NCBI GenBank assembly: GCA_026992695.1
Contig: JALWYP010000343.1
Location: 1 to 5,128, forward strand
Length of the DNA: 5,128 nt
Reading direction: 5' to 3'
Source: Flavobacteriaceae bacterium
GTDB lineage: Bacteria; Bacteroidota; Bacteroidia; Flavobacteriales; Flavobacteriaceae
Shown in pieces: positions 1 through 5,128 of this stretch. The notes beneath the pieces were generated by a model that did no database searches, was not told the origin of the DNA, and saw nothing but the letters and a program-made list of their open reading frames with translations. The position numbers and the translations under genes were made by a program. Each line of letters starts with the position of its first letter. Position 1 is the stretch's first letter.

Positions 1-32
1 CATGTGACCAACATATAAAATATAATAGACAC

Positions 33-296
33 ATGAAGCCACCTATTTGTACAATTTGCAATAAACGTTTTAAACCTTCAGAAAAACAAGGACTTATACG
101 ATTTAAACTTTCAGAAAAAGATAAAGAATTTAATAAAAAATTTGAAGAAAAAGGATTTGTAGGACACAAAGCCGGAGAAGATTGGTTTTGCGAAACTCAT
201 TATAAAGCTGCCCAAAAATACAAACATCTAAGTCTTACAGAAGTATATAAACAAATAAAAAAAGACATTCAAAATAGTTACACAGAAAAAGGATAA
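33..296 (+). CDS. small Cys/His (C2-CH) protein of unknown function
   Basis: An 87-residue, lysine-rich, probably cytoplasmic protein that I do not recognise as a named family. It shows C6-x2-C9 near the N terminus and C53-x2-H56 in the second half, a spacing that could bind one zinc ion in a treble-clef or zinc-ribbon-like fold; zinc binding is inference. Between the pairs is a charged, helix-prone segment (residues 25-40), and the C-terminal 30 residues also look helical. There is no signal peptide or membrane segment. The ATG at 33 is the only in-frame start codon visible, but the frame is open to the left edge of the window, so a longer N terminus is not excluded. It ends 37 bp before pheT, which has its own promoter. 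The even reading frame and ordered Cys/His pairs argue for a real gene. No regulator or partner can be named from the context. Confidence 0.72.
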   Translation: MKPPICTICNKRFKPSEKQGLIRFKLSEKDKEFNKKFEEKGFVGHKAGEDWFCETHYKAAQKYKHLSLTEVYKQIKKDIQNSYTEKG

Positions 297-308
297 ATAC
301 TATCTTTG
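277..308 (+). promoter_or_regulatory. predicted Bacteroidota-type promoter of pheT
   Basis: TATCTTTG at 301-308 matches the Bacteroidota -7 consensus TAnnTTTG exactly. About 20 bp upstream, GTTA at 277-280 is only a weak candidate for the -33 TTG/TTTG element, so the -7 box carries the prediction. Transcription would start around 312-316, giving a leader of about 20 nt before the pheT ATG at 334. That leader is A/T-rich and has no Shine-Dalgarno motif, which is normal in this phylum. The promoter overlaps the end of the upstream small gene. Confidence 0.65.
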
Positions 309-333
309 CCCTTTGATGCAAAATTAAAATTTA

Positions 334-2760
334 ATGAAGATTTCATACAACTGGTTAAAACAGTTTATAAATATAGATTGGCACGCCGAAAAAACAGGTG
401 AATTATTAACCGATTTAGGACTGGAAGTAGAAGGTATTGATACATTTACTTCTGTAAAAGGAGGATTAGAAGGTCTGGTTGTAGGTCATGTAATAAGTTG
501 CCAACAACATCCCAATGCAGATCGCCTAAAAGTTACTCGCGTAGATGTAGGTACAGAAGAACCCTTGCACATTGTTTGTGGTGCCCCTAACGTTGGTGCC
601 GGACAAAAAGTTCCTGTTGCACTTGTAGGAACAACGTTGTATGACGCAGACGGAAAGCCTTGGAAAATTAAAAAAGGAAAAATACGAGGTGAAATAAGTC
701 AAGGAATGATTTGTGCCGAAGACGAACTGGGCTTAGGGAGCAATCACGATGGAATTATGGTACTAGATAACTCCTTATCTCCCGGAACGCCTTTAAACCA
801 AGTAATTACAATAGAGAATGATGCCGTTTTTGAAATTGGCTTAACACCCAATCGAGCAGATGCTATGAGTCATTGGGGAGTTGCCAGAGACTTAAAAGCC
901 GGTTTGCTACAAAAAGATATTTCACTAGAGCTTATTACACCTTCTACCAGTAAATTTAAAATAGACAACCGAACTCGAAAAGTTACCATAAACGTTTTAG
1001 ATACTTTTCAAGCTCCAAGATACTGTGGTATTACGATTAGCGGATTAACAGTAAAGGATTCTCCTAATTGGCTTCAGAACAGATTAAAAGCCATAGGAGT
1101 TACACCCATAAACAATATCGTAGATGCAACCAATTATGTATTACACGAACTGGGACAACCTCTACACGCATTTGATTTAGACAAAATAAAAGGAAATACA
1201 ATTGAAGTTAAAAACCTTCCCGAAGGCACCAAATTCTTCACACTAGATGGTGTAGAACGAACCTTGAGCAGAGAAGATTTAATGATTTGCGATTCTGAAA
1301 AACCACTTTGTATTGCCGGTGTTTTTGGAGGTCAAGAAAGTGGTGTAACCCATAACACAACTTCTATATTTTTAGAAAGTGCCTATTTTAACCCAATTAT
1401 AATACGAAAAACCGCAAAACGTCATGGTTTAAATACAGATGCTTCATTTAGGTTTGAAAGAGGAATAGACCCAAATACAACCGATTTTGCATTAAAAAGA
1501 GCCGTTTTACTTATTTTAGAAATCGCAGGAGGAGAAGTAACCAGTGACCTTGAAGATTTGTACCCTAAGAAAATTGAAGATCACCAAGTATTTCTTTCTT
1601 ATGCCAATGCAAACCGTCTTATTGGAGAAAAAATTGATAAAGAAATTATTAAAGAAATTCTTACTTCTTTAGAGATTAAAATAAACAATTCTACCGAAAC
1701 AGGTATAGGCATGACCATACCCGCTTATAGAAACGATGTAACTCGCGAAGCCGATGTAATTGAAGAAATCCTACGTGTTTACGGCTATAACAACATTATA
1801 TCTTCTAAAAAATTAAATGCCTCGATTTCACATTCCGATAAAATAGAAGACGATAAAATACAAAACAAAATTGCCTCTCAACTTATAGCACAAGGCTTTT
1901 TTGAGACCATGACCAATTCGCTTACCTCTCCAAATTACATAACCCTAAGCAACGAATTTTCTGCCAATAAAAATGTAACCATTTTAAACCCTTTGAGTAC
2001 TGATTTGTCTGTTATGCGGCAATCTATGCTGTTTTCCTTACTGGAAACAATGGCATATAATCACAACAGAAAAGCAAAAAATTTAAAGTTGTTTGAATTT
2101 GGAAAAACCTATTGCAAAGCAGAAGGAGGCTATATCGAAAGTAAGCATTTGGCATTGGCTGTTTCCGGAAGCAGTAATAAAGATAGTTGGGCAATTGCAC
2201 CCAAAAAAAGCACTTTTTTTTACCTTAAAGGAATTGTCTCTGCAATTATCACGAGGTTAGGAATTAAAAATATTGCCGAAAAACCTACAGAAAATACATT
2301 TTTTTCGGAAGGAATATCGTTTTCTTTAGGCGATGATAAATTGGTGGATATTGGAATTGTTTCGAAAAAAATAACCGCTCATTTTGATATTGAAGACGAA
2401 ATACATTATGCCGATTTTAATTGGGATGCCATTTTAAAAAACATCCCCACCACTAGTTTAAAGGTTACTCCAATTGCTAAATTTCCTAGTGTAAAACGTG
2501 ATTTTGCATTGCTTTTAGACGAAACTGTTTCTTTTAAGGACTTGGCAAATTTAGCATCTAAAACCGAAAAAAACCTATTAAAAAACATTTCGTTATTTGA
2601 TGTATATACAGGTAAAAATCTTCCGAAAGGAAAAAAATCGTATGCACTGAGTTTTACCCTACAGGACAATAAAAAAACATTAACCGATAAGCAGATAGAT
2701 AAAGTTATGAAAAAACTTCAGCTTCAATTTGAGAAAGAATTTGGTGCTGTTTTACGTTAA
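334..2760 (+). CDS. pheT: phenylalanine--tRNA ligase beta subunit
   Basis: Beta subunit of the cytoplasmic alpha2-beta2 phenylalanyl-tRNA synthetase, which attaches phenylalanine to tRNA-Phe using ATP. The alpha subunit (PheS) holds the aminoacylation site; beta binds tRNA and hydrolyses mischarged Tyr-tRNA-Phe. The 808-aa length is normal for the bacterial family. Domains in order: N-terminal segment beginning MKISYNWLKQFI; EMAP-II-like tRNA-binding OB fold at about 42-155 (HPNADRLKV, VCGAPNV, RGEISQGMICAEDELG); B3/B4 editing domain at about 215-395 (NNIVDATNYVLHELGQPLHAFD spans 260-281; FRFERGID 372-379); B5 at about 410-487 (IPAYRNDVTREADVIEEILR); catalytic-like core at about 490-700; C-terminal anticodon-binding FDX-ACB at about 715-808 (KFPSVKRDFALLLDE). 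The family-typical N terminus fixes the ATG at 334. No truncation or frameshift is seen. pheS is not adjacent, as is usual in Bacteroidota, so subunit balance must be set in trans. No attenuator-like leader peptide fits in the short leader. Confidence 0.98.
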   Translation: MKISYNWLKQFINIDWHAEKTGELLTDLGLEVEGIDTFTSVKGGLEGLVVGHVISCQQHPNADRLKVTRVDVGTEEPLHIVCGAPNVGAGQKVPVALVGTTLYDADGKPWKIKKGKIRGEISQGMICAEDELGLGSNHDGIMVLDNSLSPGTPLNQVITIENDAVFEIGLTPNRADAMSHWGVARDLKAGLLQKDISLELITPSTSKFKIDNRTRKVTINVLDTFQAPRYCGITISGLTVKDSPNWLQNRLKAIGVTPINNIVDATNYVLHELGQPLHAFDLDKIKGNTIEVKNLPEGTKFFTLDGVERTLSREDLMICDSEKPLCIAGVFGGQESGVTHNTTSIFLESAYFNPIIIRKTAKRHGLNTDASFRFERGIDPNTTDFALKRAVLLILEIAGGEVTSDLEDLYPKKIEDHQVFLSYANANRLIGEKIDKEIIKEILTSLEIKINNSTETGIGMTIPAYRNDVTREADVIEEILRVYGYNNIISSKKLNASISHSDKIEDDKIQNKIASQLIAQGFFETMTNSLTSPNYITLSNEFSANKNVTILNPLSTDLSVMRQSMLFSLLETMAYNHNRKAKNLKLFEFGKTYCKAEGGYIESKHLALAVSGSSNKDSWAIAPKKSTFFYLKGIVSAIITRLGIKNIAEKPTENTFFSEGISFSLGDDKLVDIGIVSKKITAHFDIEDEIHYADFNWDAILKNIPTTSLKVTPIAKFPSVKRDFALLLDETVSFKDLANLASKTEKNLLKNISLFDVYTGKNLPKGKKSYALSFTLQDNKKTLTDKQIDKVMKKLQLQFEKEFGAVLR

Positions 2761-2762
2761 TT

Positions 2763-2791
2763 TTTGCCAACTACCAACCGCAATAATTTAT
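2763..2791 (+). promoter_or_regulatory. predicted promoter between pheT and the two-TM protein gene
   Basis: TTTG at 2763-2766, within a run TTTTTG, can serve as a -33 element. TAATTTAT at 2784-2791 is a partial match to the -7 consensus TAnnTTTG, with two mismatches at the 3' end. The 17-bp spacing lies within the range described for flavobacterial promoters. Transcription would begin near 2796, about 13 nt before ATG 2809, in an A-rich leader. If correct, the TTG at 2764 is promoter sequence rather than a start codon. Confidence 0.4.
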
Positions 2792-2808
2792 CGTTAAAAT
2801 TTAAAAAA

Positions 2809-3513
2809 ATGAAACTGGAAAATCAATTATTGCAGATTCGCAACAAGCAAAACAAAAACATAGTAGAAGAAGTAAAAAAAATACTTTCAGAAACTAATAA
2901 GCAGCGTGAGATTATACGTAACACGCTTAAAAACCCCAAAAACACTACAATAACAGCAACTACCTTTAAGTTTGACTTGTTACATACGGATAAAATTTTT
3001 CATATAGAAGATATTAAAACACTTTGTATAAATTACAGATTACGTTTCTTAGATGCACATTTTTTTAAAGGAGATTTTCCTGAAGAAGCCATTTCAAAAA
3101 TACGCGAACTGGAAAAAACACACCGTTCAAAACTTACGGAATTCAAAATTGTTGCTCCTTCAAAATTGTTAAAATTAGAAAACTTAGACGATCCTCTACT
3201 CTTTGCATCTATGGGAAATGATTATTTCTACCTAATACACAAATGGGGAAATGACCTAAAATGGTATAGACGTTTGCTTGTTTTGCCTTTTAAAAACAGT
3301 ATAAATTTACTAATTACACTGTTACTAACCAGCGGATTATTGTCACTACTCATTCCTATTCATTTATTTTCACCAACGGTGGGAATTAGAGAGCGCATTA
3401 CTATTTTTGTCTTTATGTTTATTTGGATAACTGCAATGGTAATTTTATATGGCGGCTCGAAAGGAAAAAATTTTAATGACGTTATTTGGAATAGCAAGTT
3501 CTATAATGTGTAG
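2809..3513 (+). CDS. two-TM membrane protein of unknown function
   Basis: A 234-residue protein without a name I can assign. Residues 1-45 are polar and helix-prone with coiled-coil character (KNIVEEVKKILSETNKQRE). Residues 50-160 form a soluble domain with aromatic and charged segments (LRFLDAHFFKGDFP; YFYLIHKWGNDLKWYRR). Two hydrophobic helices follow at about 164-186 and 197-215, joined by a short loop with GIRER. The tail is polar and aromatic (NFNDVIWNSKFYNV). With a positively charged stretch before helix 1, the N domain and tail most likely both face the cytoplasm; this is inference. The frame is open back to a TTG at 2764 (249 aa), but ATG 2809 is preferred: the extra 15 codons begin 3 bp after the pheT stop, have no motif, and overlap promoter-like elements. 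From its make-up and the WNSKFYN tail I suspect a lineage-restricted flavobacterial family. The gene shows no break or foreign base composition. Confidence 0.8.
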   Translation: MKLENQLLQIRNKQNKNIVEEVKKILSETNKQREIIRNTLKNPKNTTITATTFKFDLLHTDKIFHIEDIKTLCINYRLRFLDAHFFKGDFPEEAISKIRELEKTHRSKLTEFKIVAPSKLLKLENLDDPLLFASMGNDYFYLIHKWGNDLKWYRRLLVLPFKNSINLLITLLLTSGLLSLLIPIHLFSPTVGIRERITIFVFMFIWITAMVILYGGSKGKNFNDVIWNSKFYNV

Positions 3514-3527
3514 TTTTTGTATCTTTA
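3497..3527 (+). promoter_or_regulatory. possible promoter of the DUF2007 gene
   Basis: TATCTTTA at 3520-3527 differs at one position from the -7 consensus TAnnTTTG and resembles the pheT -7 box. It lies 29 bp before the ATG at 3557, a suitable leader length. The -33 side is poor (AGTT at 3497-3500 with 19-bp spacing). An alternative pairing is TTTG at 3485-3488 with TAGTTTTT at 3511-3518, 22 bp apart. The box lies just after the stop of the upstream gene. Confidence 0.42.
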
Positions 3528-3556
3528 GTACCTACACATAATTAAAAGCAAAATTC

Positions 3557-3793
3557 ATGGACAACAACAGCACAATTGTTAAAATTTTTACCGGAAGTGA
3601 AATTTTAGCGCAAGCATTAATTGCCAGATTAAACGAAGTTGGTATTAGCCCTATTGAGCGAGACGATGCGCAAAGTGCTACTCGGGCAGGATTTGCGACA
3701 CCTTTACCAATGCAAGAAACACTCTTTTTGCGTAAAGAAGAAATGGAAAAAGCGCAACCCATTATTGATGCTTTTTTAAAAGAAATTAGCTGA
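3557..3793 (+). CDS. DUF2007-type small protein (putative signal-transducing protein)
   Basis: A 78-residue soluble protein that I recognise as DUF2007-like (Pfam 'putative signal transducing protein'). The family features are a first strand leading into FTGSEILAQALIARLNEVGI (residues 11-30), a central DDAQSATRAGF (36-46), and a closing strand plus helix (ETLFLRKEEMEKAQPIIDAF, 54-73). This resembles the beta-alpha-beta-beta-alpha-beta order of a small ferredoxin-like or ACT-like fold. The length suits a single-domain member. Its biochemical role is not established, and the 'signal transducing' label is only a family name. There is no transmembrane segment or signal peptide. The ATG is the first in frame after a probable promoter, in a leader without Shine-Dalgarno. 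It follows the two-TM gene by 43 bp. The insertion sequence begins 25 bp after its stop, leaving the coding sequence intact but possibly separating it from its natural terminator. Confidence 0.85.
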   Translation: MDNNSTIVKIFTGSEILAQALIARLNEVGISPIERDDAQSATRAGFATPLPMQETLFLRKEEMEKAQPIIDAFLKEIS

Positions 3794-3818
3794 TTGGGGA
3801 TTGAGGTATGAGGTGGTG
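3792..3818 (+). repeat. degenerate 7-bp G-rich tandem repeat at the IS insertion point
   Basis: Read in steps of seven from 3792, the sequence is GATTGGG, GATTGAG, GTATGAG, then GTGGTG up to the IS boundary. Three units share the frame G-A/T-T/A-T-G-A/G-G. The first unit overlaps the TGA stop of the DUF2007 gene. The array stops where the insertion sequence begins, so its original length is unknown. It is strongly G-over-C on this strand, unlike the A/T-rich surroundings. It may be a short low-complexity intergenic repeat; no function can be assigned. Confidence 0.45.
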
Positions 3819-3843
3819 TGTACGTCCCTGATATAGGTTGACC
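3819..3843 (+). repeat. left terminal inverted repeat of the IS (IRL)
   Basis: This 25-bp end matches the reverse complement of 5104-5128 at 19 of 25 positions by hand alignment without gaps. The shared blocks are TG at the tip, TCCCTGAT (3825-3832 here) and GTTGACC (3837-3843 here), separated by four mismatched bases. The two conserved blocks fit the usual two-part IS end: a tip for cleavage and an inner block for transposase binding. Confidence 0.85.
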
Positions 3844-3854
3844 ACAAAAGTCAA
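3838..3854 (+). other. small inverted repeat in the OrfA leader
   Basis: TTGAC (3838-3842) and GTCAA (3850-3854) can form a 5-bp stem with a 7-nt loop, ending 5 nt before the OrfA start codon. Half of it overlaps the inner block of IRL. In several IS families, hairpins at this position limit translation of transcripts reading in from outside. The stem here is short, so the role is speculative. Confidence 0.3.
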
Positions 3855-3859
3855 TTTAT

Positions 3860-4258
3860 ATGAGAACAAATTTAAAGAAATTACGTAAAAAATTACGTTA
3901 TTCAGAAGATTTTAAAAAAGAGCTTGTATCTTTATTTGAAAAAGGAACCTATAGTGTTTTACAATTGGAACGACTATATGGTGTTACCAATGGTAGTATT
4001 TATAGATGGATTTATAAGTATTCTACATTTAACGAGAAAGGTATAAGAGTAGTAGAGATGAAACAAAGTAGCAGTTTAAAGTTAAAAGAACTAACCAATA
4101 AAGTTAAGGAGTTAGAGCAAATAGTTGGTCAAAAACAAATCAAGATTGATTTCTTAGAAAAGATGATTGAAATTGCCGAGAGTGAATTTTCTATTGCGAT
4201 TAAAAAAAAGTCAAACACCTCACAATCAAATGGTTTAAAGAAAACCAAACAAAAGTAA
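3860..4258 (+). CDS. IS3-family transposase OrfA (helix-turn-helix, coiled coil)
   Basis: A 132-residue DNA-binding part of the transposase. Residues 14-53 form the helix-turn-helix typical of IS3 OrfA (YSEDFKKELVSLFEKG, then LERLYGVTNGSIYRWIYKY), which should recognise the terminal inverted repeats. Residues about 72-105 form a leucine-zipper-like coiled coil (LKLKELTNKVKELEQIV and on to FLEKMI), normally used to multimerise OrfA and OrfAB. The C-terminal tail after K117 is basic and polar and would be replaced in the frameshift product. ATG 3860 is the first start in the element, 41 bp from the IS left tip, with an A/T-rich leader and no Shine-Dalgarno. The stop TAA at 4256 lies 8 bp before the first OrfB ATG. 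In the family, OrfA alone often represses transposition. The gene is intact. Confidence 0.93.
   Translation: MRTNLKKLRKKLRYSEDFKKELVSLFEKGTYSVLQLERLYGVTNGSIYRWIYKYSTFNEKGIRVVEMKQSSSLKLKELTNKVKELEQIVGQKQIKIDFLEKMIEIAESEFSIAIKKKSNTSQSNGLKKTKQK
4204..4210 (+). promoter_or_regulatory. -1 programmed ribosomal frameshift site (A AAA AAG)
   Basis: An A8G run (4202-4210) holds the heptamer A AAA AAG with OrfA codons AAA (4205-4207) and AAG (4208-4210), the phase needed for tandem slippage into -1. The -1 frame has a TAA at 4201-4203, directly before the heptamer, and is then open through 4267 to the OrfB stop at 5113. Slippage would join OrfA residues 1-117 to 301 residues of the OrfB frame, giving OrfAB of 418 aa. 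The junction would contribute VKHLTIKWFKENQTKVTFS before OrfB Met1. A hairpin at 4231-4247 might assist. Confidence 0.85.
4231..4247 (+). other. possible stem-loop downstream of the frameshift site
   Basis: TGGTTT (4231-4236) pairs with AAACCA (4242-4247) around a 5-nt loop, a perfect 6-bp stem. It begins 20 nt after the slippery heptamer, farther than the usual 5-9 nt for a frameshift-stimulating structure, and has only two G-C pairs. It could be coincidental in this A-rich stretch. Confidence 0.3.
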
Positions 4259-4266
4259 CGTTTTCA

Positions 4267-5115
4267 ATGAATAGTCTTTATAAAGTATTGAATATAAGTA
4301 AACAGGCAGTATATCAGTACGATAAACGTCAGCAGCTTTATGATTCTAAAATACAAGTTTTATTGCTTGAAGCAGAGGAACTACGGAAGGAACATCCAGG
4401 TTGTGGGGTTGAAAAAATGTATACTACTTTAAATCCAAATTTTATTGGACGCGATAGGTTTATTACATTATTTATGGAGTTAGGTTTTAGATTAAATAAA
4501 AAACAAAACTATAAAAGAACAACTTATTCCGGCAGTAATTATTATCCCAATTTAATAAAAGGAATGTTTATTAATAAACCATCGGTAGTATGGCAATCGG
4601 ACATAACATATATCTATGTAAATGGAAAATTTTATTATGCTGTATTTATAATAGATGTCTTTACAAAAATTATAGTTGGCTACCAAGTATCAGATCATAT
4701 GAGAGCAACCGCTAATGTAAAAGCATTAAGTATGGCTTTAAAAGGATATAAAGCACCTTTAATTCATCATTCAGATAAAGGATCTCAATATACATCTAAA
4801 GAGTATATAAGATTGTTAGAAACTAATAAGAGTCAAATAAGTATGGCTGCTTCAGCACAAGACAACGCATACGCTGAACGGATAAATAGAACCATAAAAG
4901 AAGAGTATTTAGATTATTGGAAACCTAAAGATTATAATCAATTAAAAAGTTGTTTAAAAAAAGCCGTAACACATTATAATACTAAAAGACCTCACAATAA
5001 TATTGGCAAATTAGCACCAATAGAATTTAAAGAAATGTGGGATAAAAATAAATTAGTAAATAATAATTTTACTATTTTTAACAGTGAAGAATTAATAAAA
5101 AACGGTCAACACTAA
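4267..5115 (+). CDS. IS3-family transposase OrfB (DDE integrase catalytic subunit)
   Basis: The catalytic part of the transposase, 282 residues from the ATG at 4267; in the active OrfAB form the same frame is entered by frameshifting at 4204-4210. The N-terminal region (about 30-85) has HPGCGVEKMY and resembles the HTH_21-type segment of IS3 OrfB. The retroviral-integrase-like core runs from about 105 to 215. Likely acidic residues are D112 (WQSDITYIY), D170 (HHSDKGSQYTS) and E204 (DNAYAERINRTIKEEY). The last region has YNTKRPHNNIGKLAPIEF (237-254), the usual IS3 C-terminal signature. Spacing between the second D and E is 33 residues, against 35 in the canonical IS3 D-D(35)E pattern; the two-residue gap falls in SMAASAQDNA. 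The TAA stop at 5113-5115 lies inside the right inverted repeat. The frame is unbroken and all three acidic residues are present, so catalytic competence is plausible. Confidence 0.95.
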   Translation: MNSLYKVLNISKQAVYQYDKRQQLYDSKIQVLLLEAEELRKEHPGCGVEKMYTTLNPNFIGRDRFITLFMELGFRLNKKQNYKRTTYSGSNYYPNLIKGMFINKPSVVWQSDITYIYVNGKFYYAVFIIDVFTKIIVGYQVSDHMRATANVKALSMALKGYKAPLIHHSDKGSQYTSKEYIRLLETNKSQISMAASAQDNAYAERINRTIKEEYLDYWKPKDYNQLKSCLKKAVTHYNTKRPHNNIGKLAPIEFKEMWDKNKLVNNNFTIFNSEELIKNGQH

Positions 5116-5128
5116 TCAGGGAAGTTCA
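5104..5128 (-). repeat. right terminal inverted repeat of the IS (IRR)
   Basis: Read on the minus strand from 5128, this end starts TGAACT, then TCCCTGAT (5122 to 5115) and GTTGACC (5110 to 5104). It pairs with the left end at 19 of 25 positions. The plus strand finishes in CA at the last two bases of the window, as expected for an IS3 terminus. It contains the OrfB stop codon. The tip cannot be proved to be the exact element end because no flanking sequence is present. Confidence 0.8.

Larger units (their letters stand above)
3819..5128 (+). mobile_element. IS3-family insertion sequence, apparently complete (1310 bp)
   Basis: The element has the IS3-family plan: two consecutive, partly overlapping reading frames (OrfA with a helix-turn-helix, OrfB with a DDE integrase core), a -1 frameshift window, and imperfect terminal inverted repeats that start TG and end CA. 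Its size of 1310 bp is normal for the family. The left end is at 3819 and the right end coincides with the last base of the window. Both frames are intact, so it may be active or recently acquired. The target duplication cannot be confirmed because the right flank is not visible; the three bases left of the element are GTG. It is co-oriented with the upstream genes, and no terminator separates it from the DUF2007 gene, so read-through transcription into it is possible. I do not assign a subgroup or named IS. Confidence 0.88.

Noticed and set aside
1..32. Possible divergent gene starting at CAT (1-3, minus-strand ATG), with a TATATTTT box on the minus strand
   Set aside because: Only the start codon would be in the window, the -33 element is missing, and such A/T-rich boxes arise by chance.
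305..322. TTTGC...GCAAA inverted repeat before pheT
   Set aside because: The left arm is part of the -7 promoter box and would not be transcribed from that promoter, so it is unlikely to be a leader hairpin or terminator.
2406..2669. 87-codon open frame on the minus strand inside pheT
   Set aside because: It lies wholly opposite the conserved catalytic-like and FDX-ACB coding sequence of pheT and shows no protein motif; it is a shadow.
2761..2808. Terminator after pheT
   Set aside because: No G/C-rich stem followed by a T-run is present; the sequence fits a promoter for the next gene better.
3532..3762. 76-codon open frame on the minus strand over the DUF2007 gene
   Set aside because: It is antisense to a recognisable DUF2007 protein and has no family features of its own.
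4202..4266. OrfA/OrfB split as evidence of a broken transposase pseudogene
   Set aside because: The two-frame arrangement with an in-phase A AAA AAG heptamer is the normal IS3 organisation, and both frames are intact.

Overview
The window reads as ordinary flavobacterial (Bacteroidota, probably Flavobacteriia) chromosome with an insertion sequence at its right end. The evidence is AT-rich coding sequence, A/T-rich leaders without Shine-Dalgarno motifs, a Bacteroidota-type -7 element (TATCTTTG, matching TAnnTTTG) before pheT, and a pheT gene with no adjacent pheS. All genes supported here are on the + strand.

Layout: (1) 33-296 encodes a small Cys/His protein of unknown function with a C-x2-C...C-x2-H arrangement. 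(2) 334-2760 is a complete pheT (808 aa), the beta subunit of phenylalanyl-tRNA synthetase, with its own promoter. (3) 2809-3513 encodes a protein with a polar, helical N-terminal part and two C-terminal membrane segments. The longest open frame begins at a TTG at 2764, but I place the start at ATG 2809, because the TTG appears to be part of the gene's promoter. (4) 3557-3793 encodes a 78-aa DUF2007-type protein. (5) 3792-3818 is a G-rich, degenerate 7-bp tandem repeat. (6) 3819-5128 is an apparently complete IS3-family insertion sequence of 1310 bp, with imperfect 25-bp terminal inverted repeats, OrfA, OrfB and a -1 frameshift signal.

The first four genes are closely spaced and co-oriented, but promoter-like sequences in three gaps suggest mostly separate transcription rather than one tight operon. 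Only pheT has a clear biochemical role, charging tRNA-Phe together with PheS encoded elsewhere. The IS genes act together: OrfA supplies DNA binding and oligomerisation, OrfB the DDE catalytic domain, and the frameshift product OrfAB (predicted 418 aa) would be the active transposase.

I found no CRISPR array, tRNA, rRNA, riboswitch or defence system, and no gene-free stretch longer than 300 bases. The best-supported unusual signal is the A AAA AAG slippery heptamer at 4204-4210. It is in the correct phase and begins on the base after the last stop codon of the OrfB frame. I do not see a clearly novel multi-gene system here.
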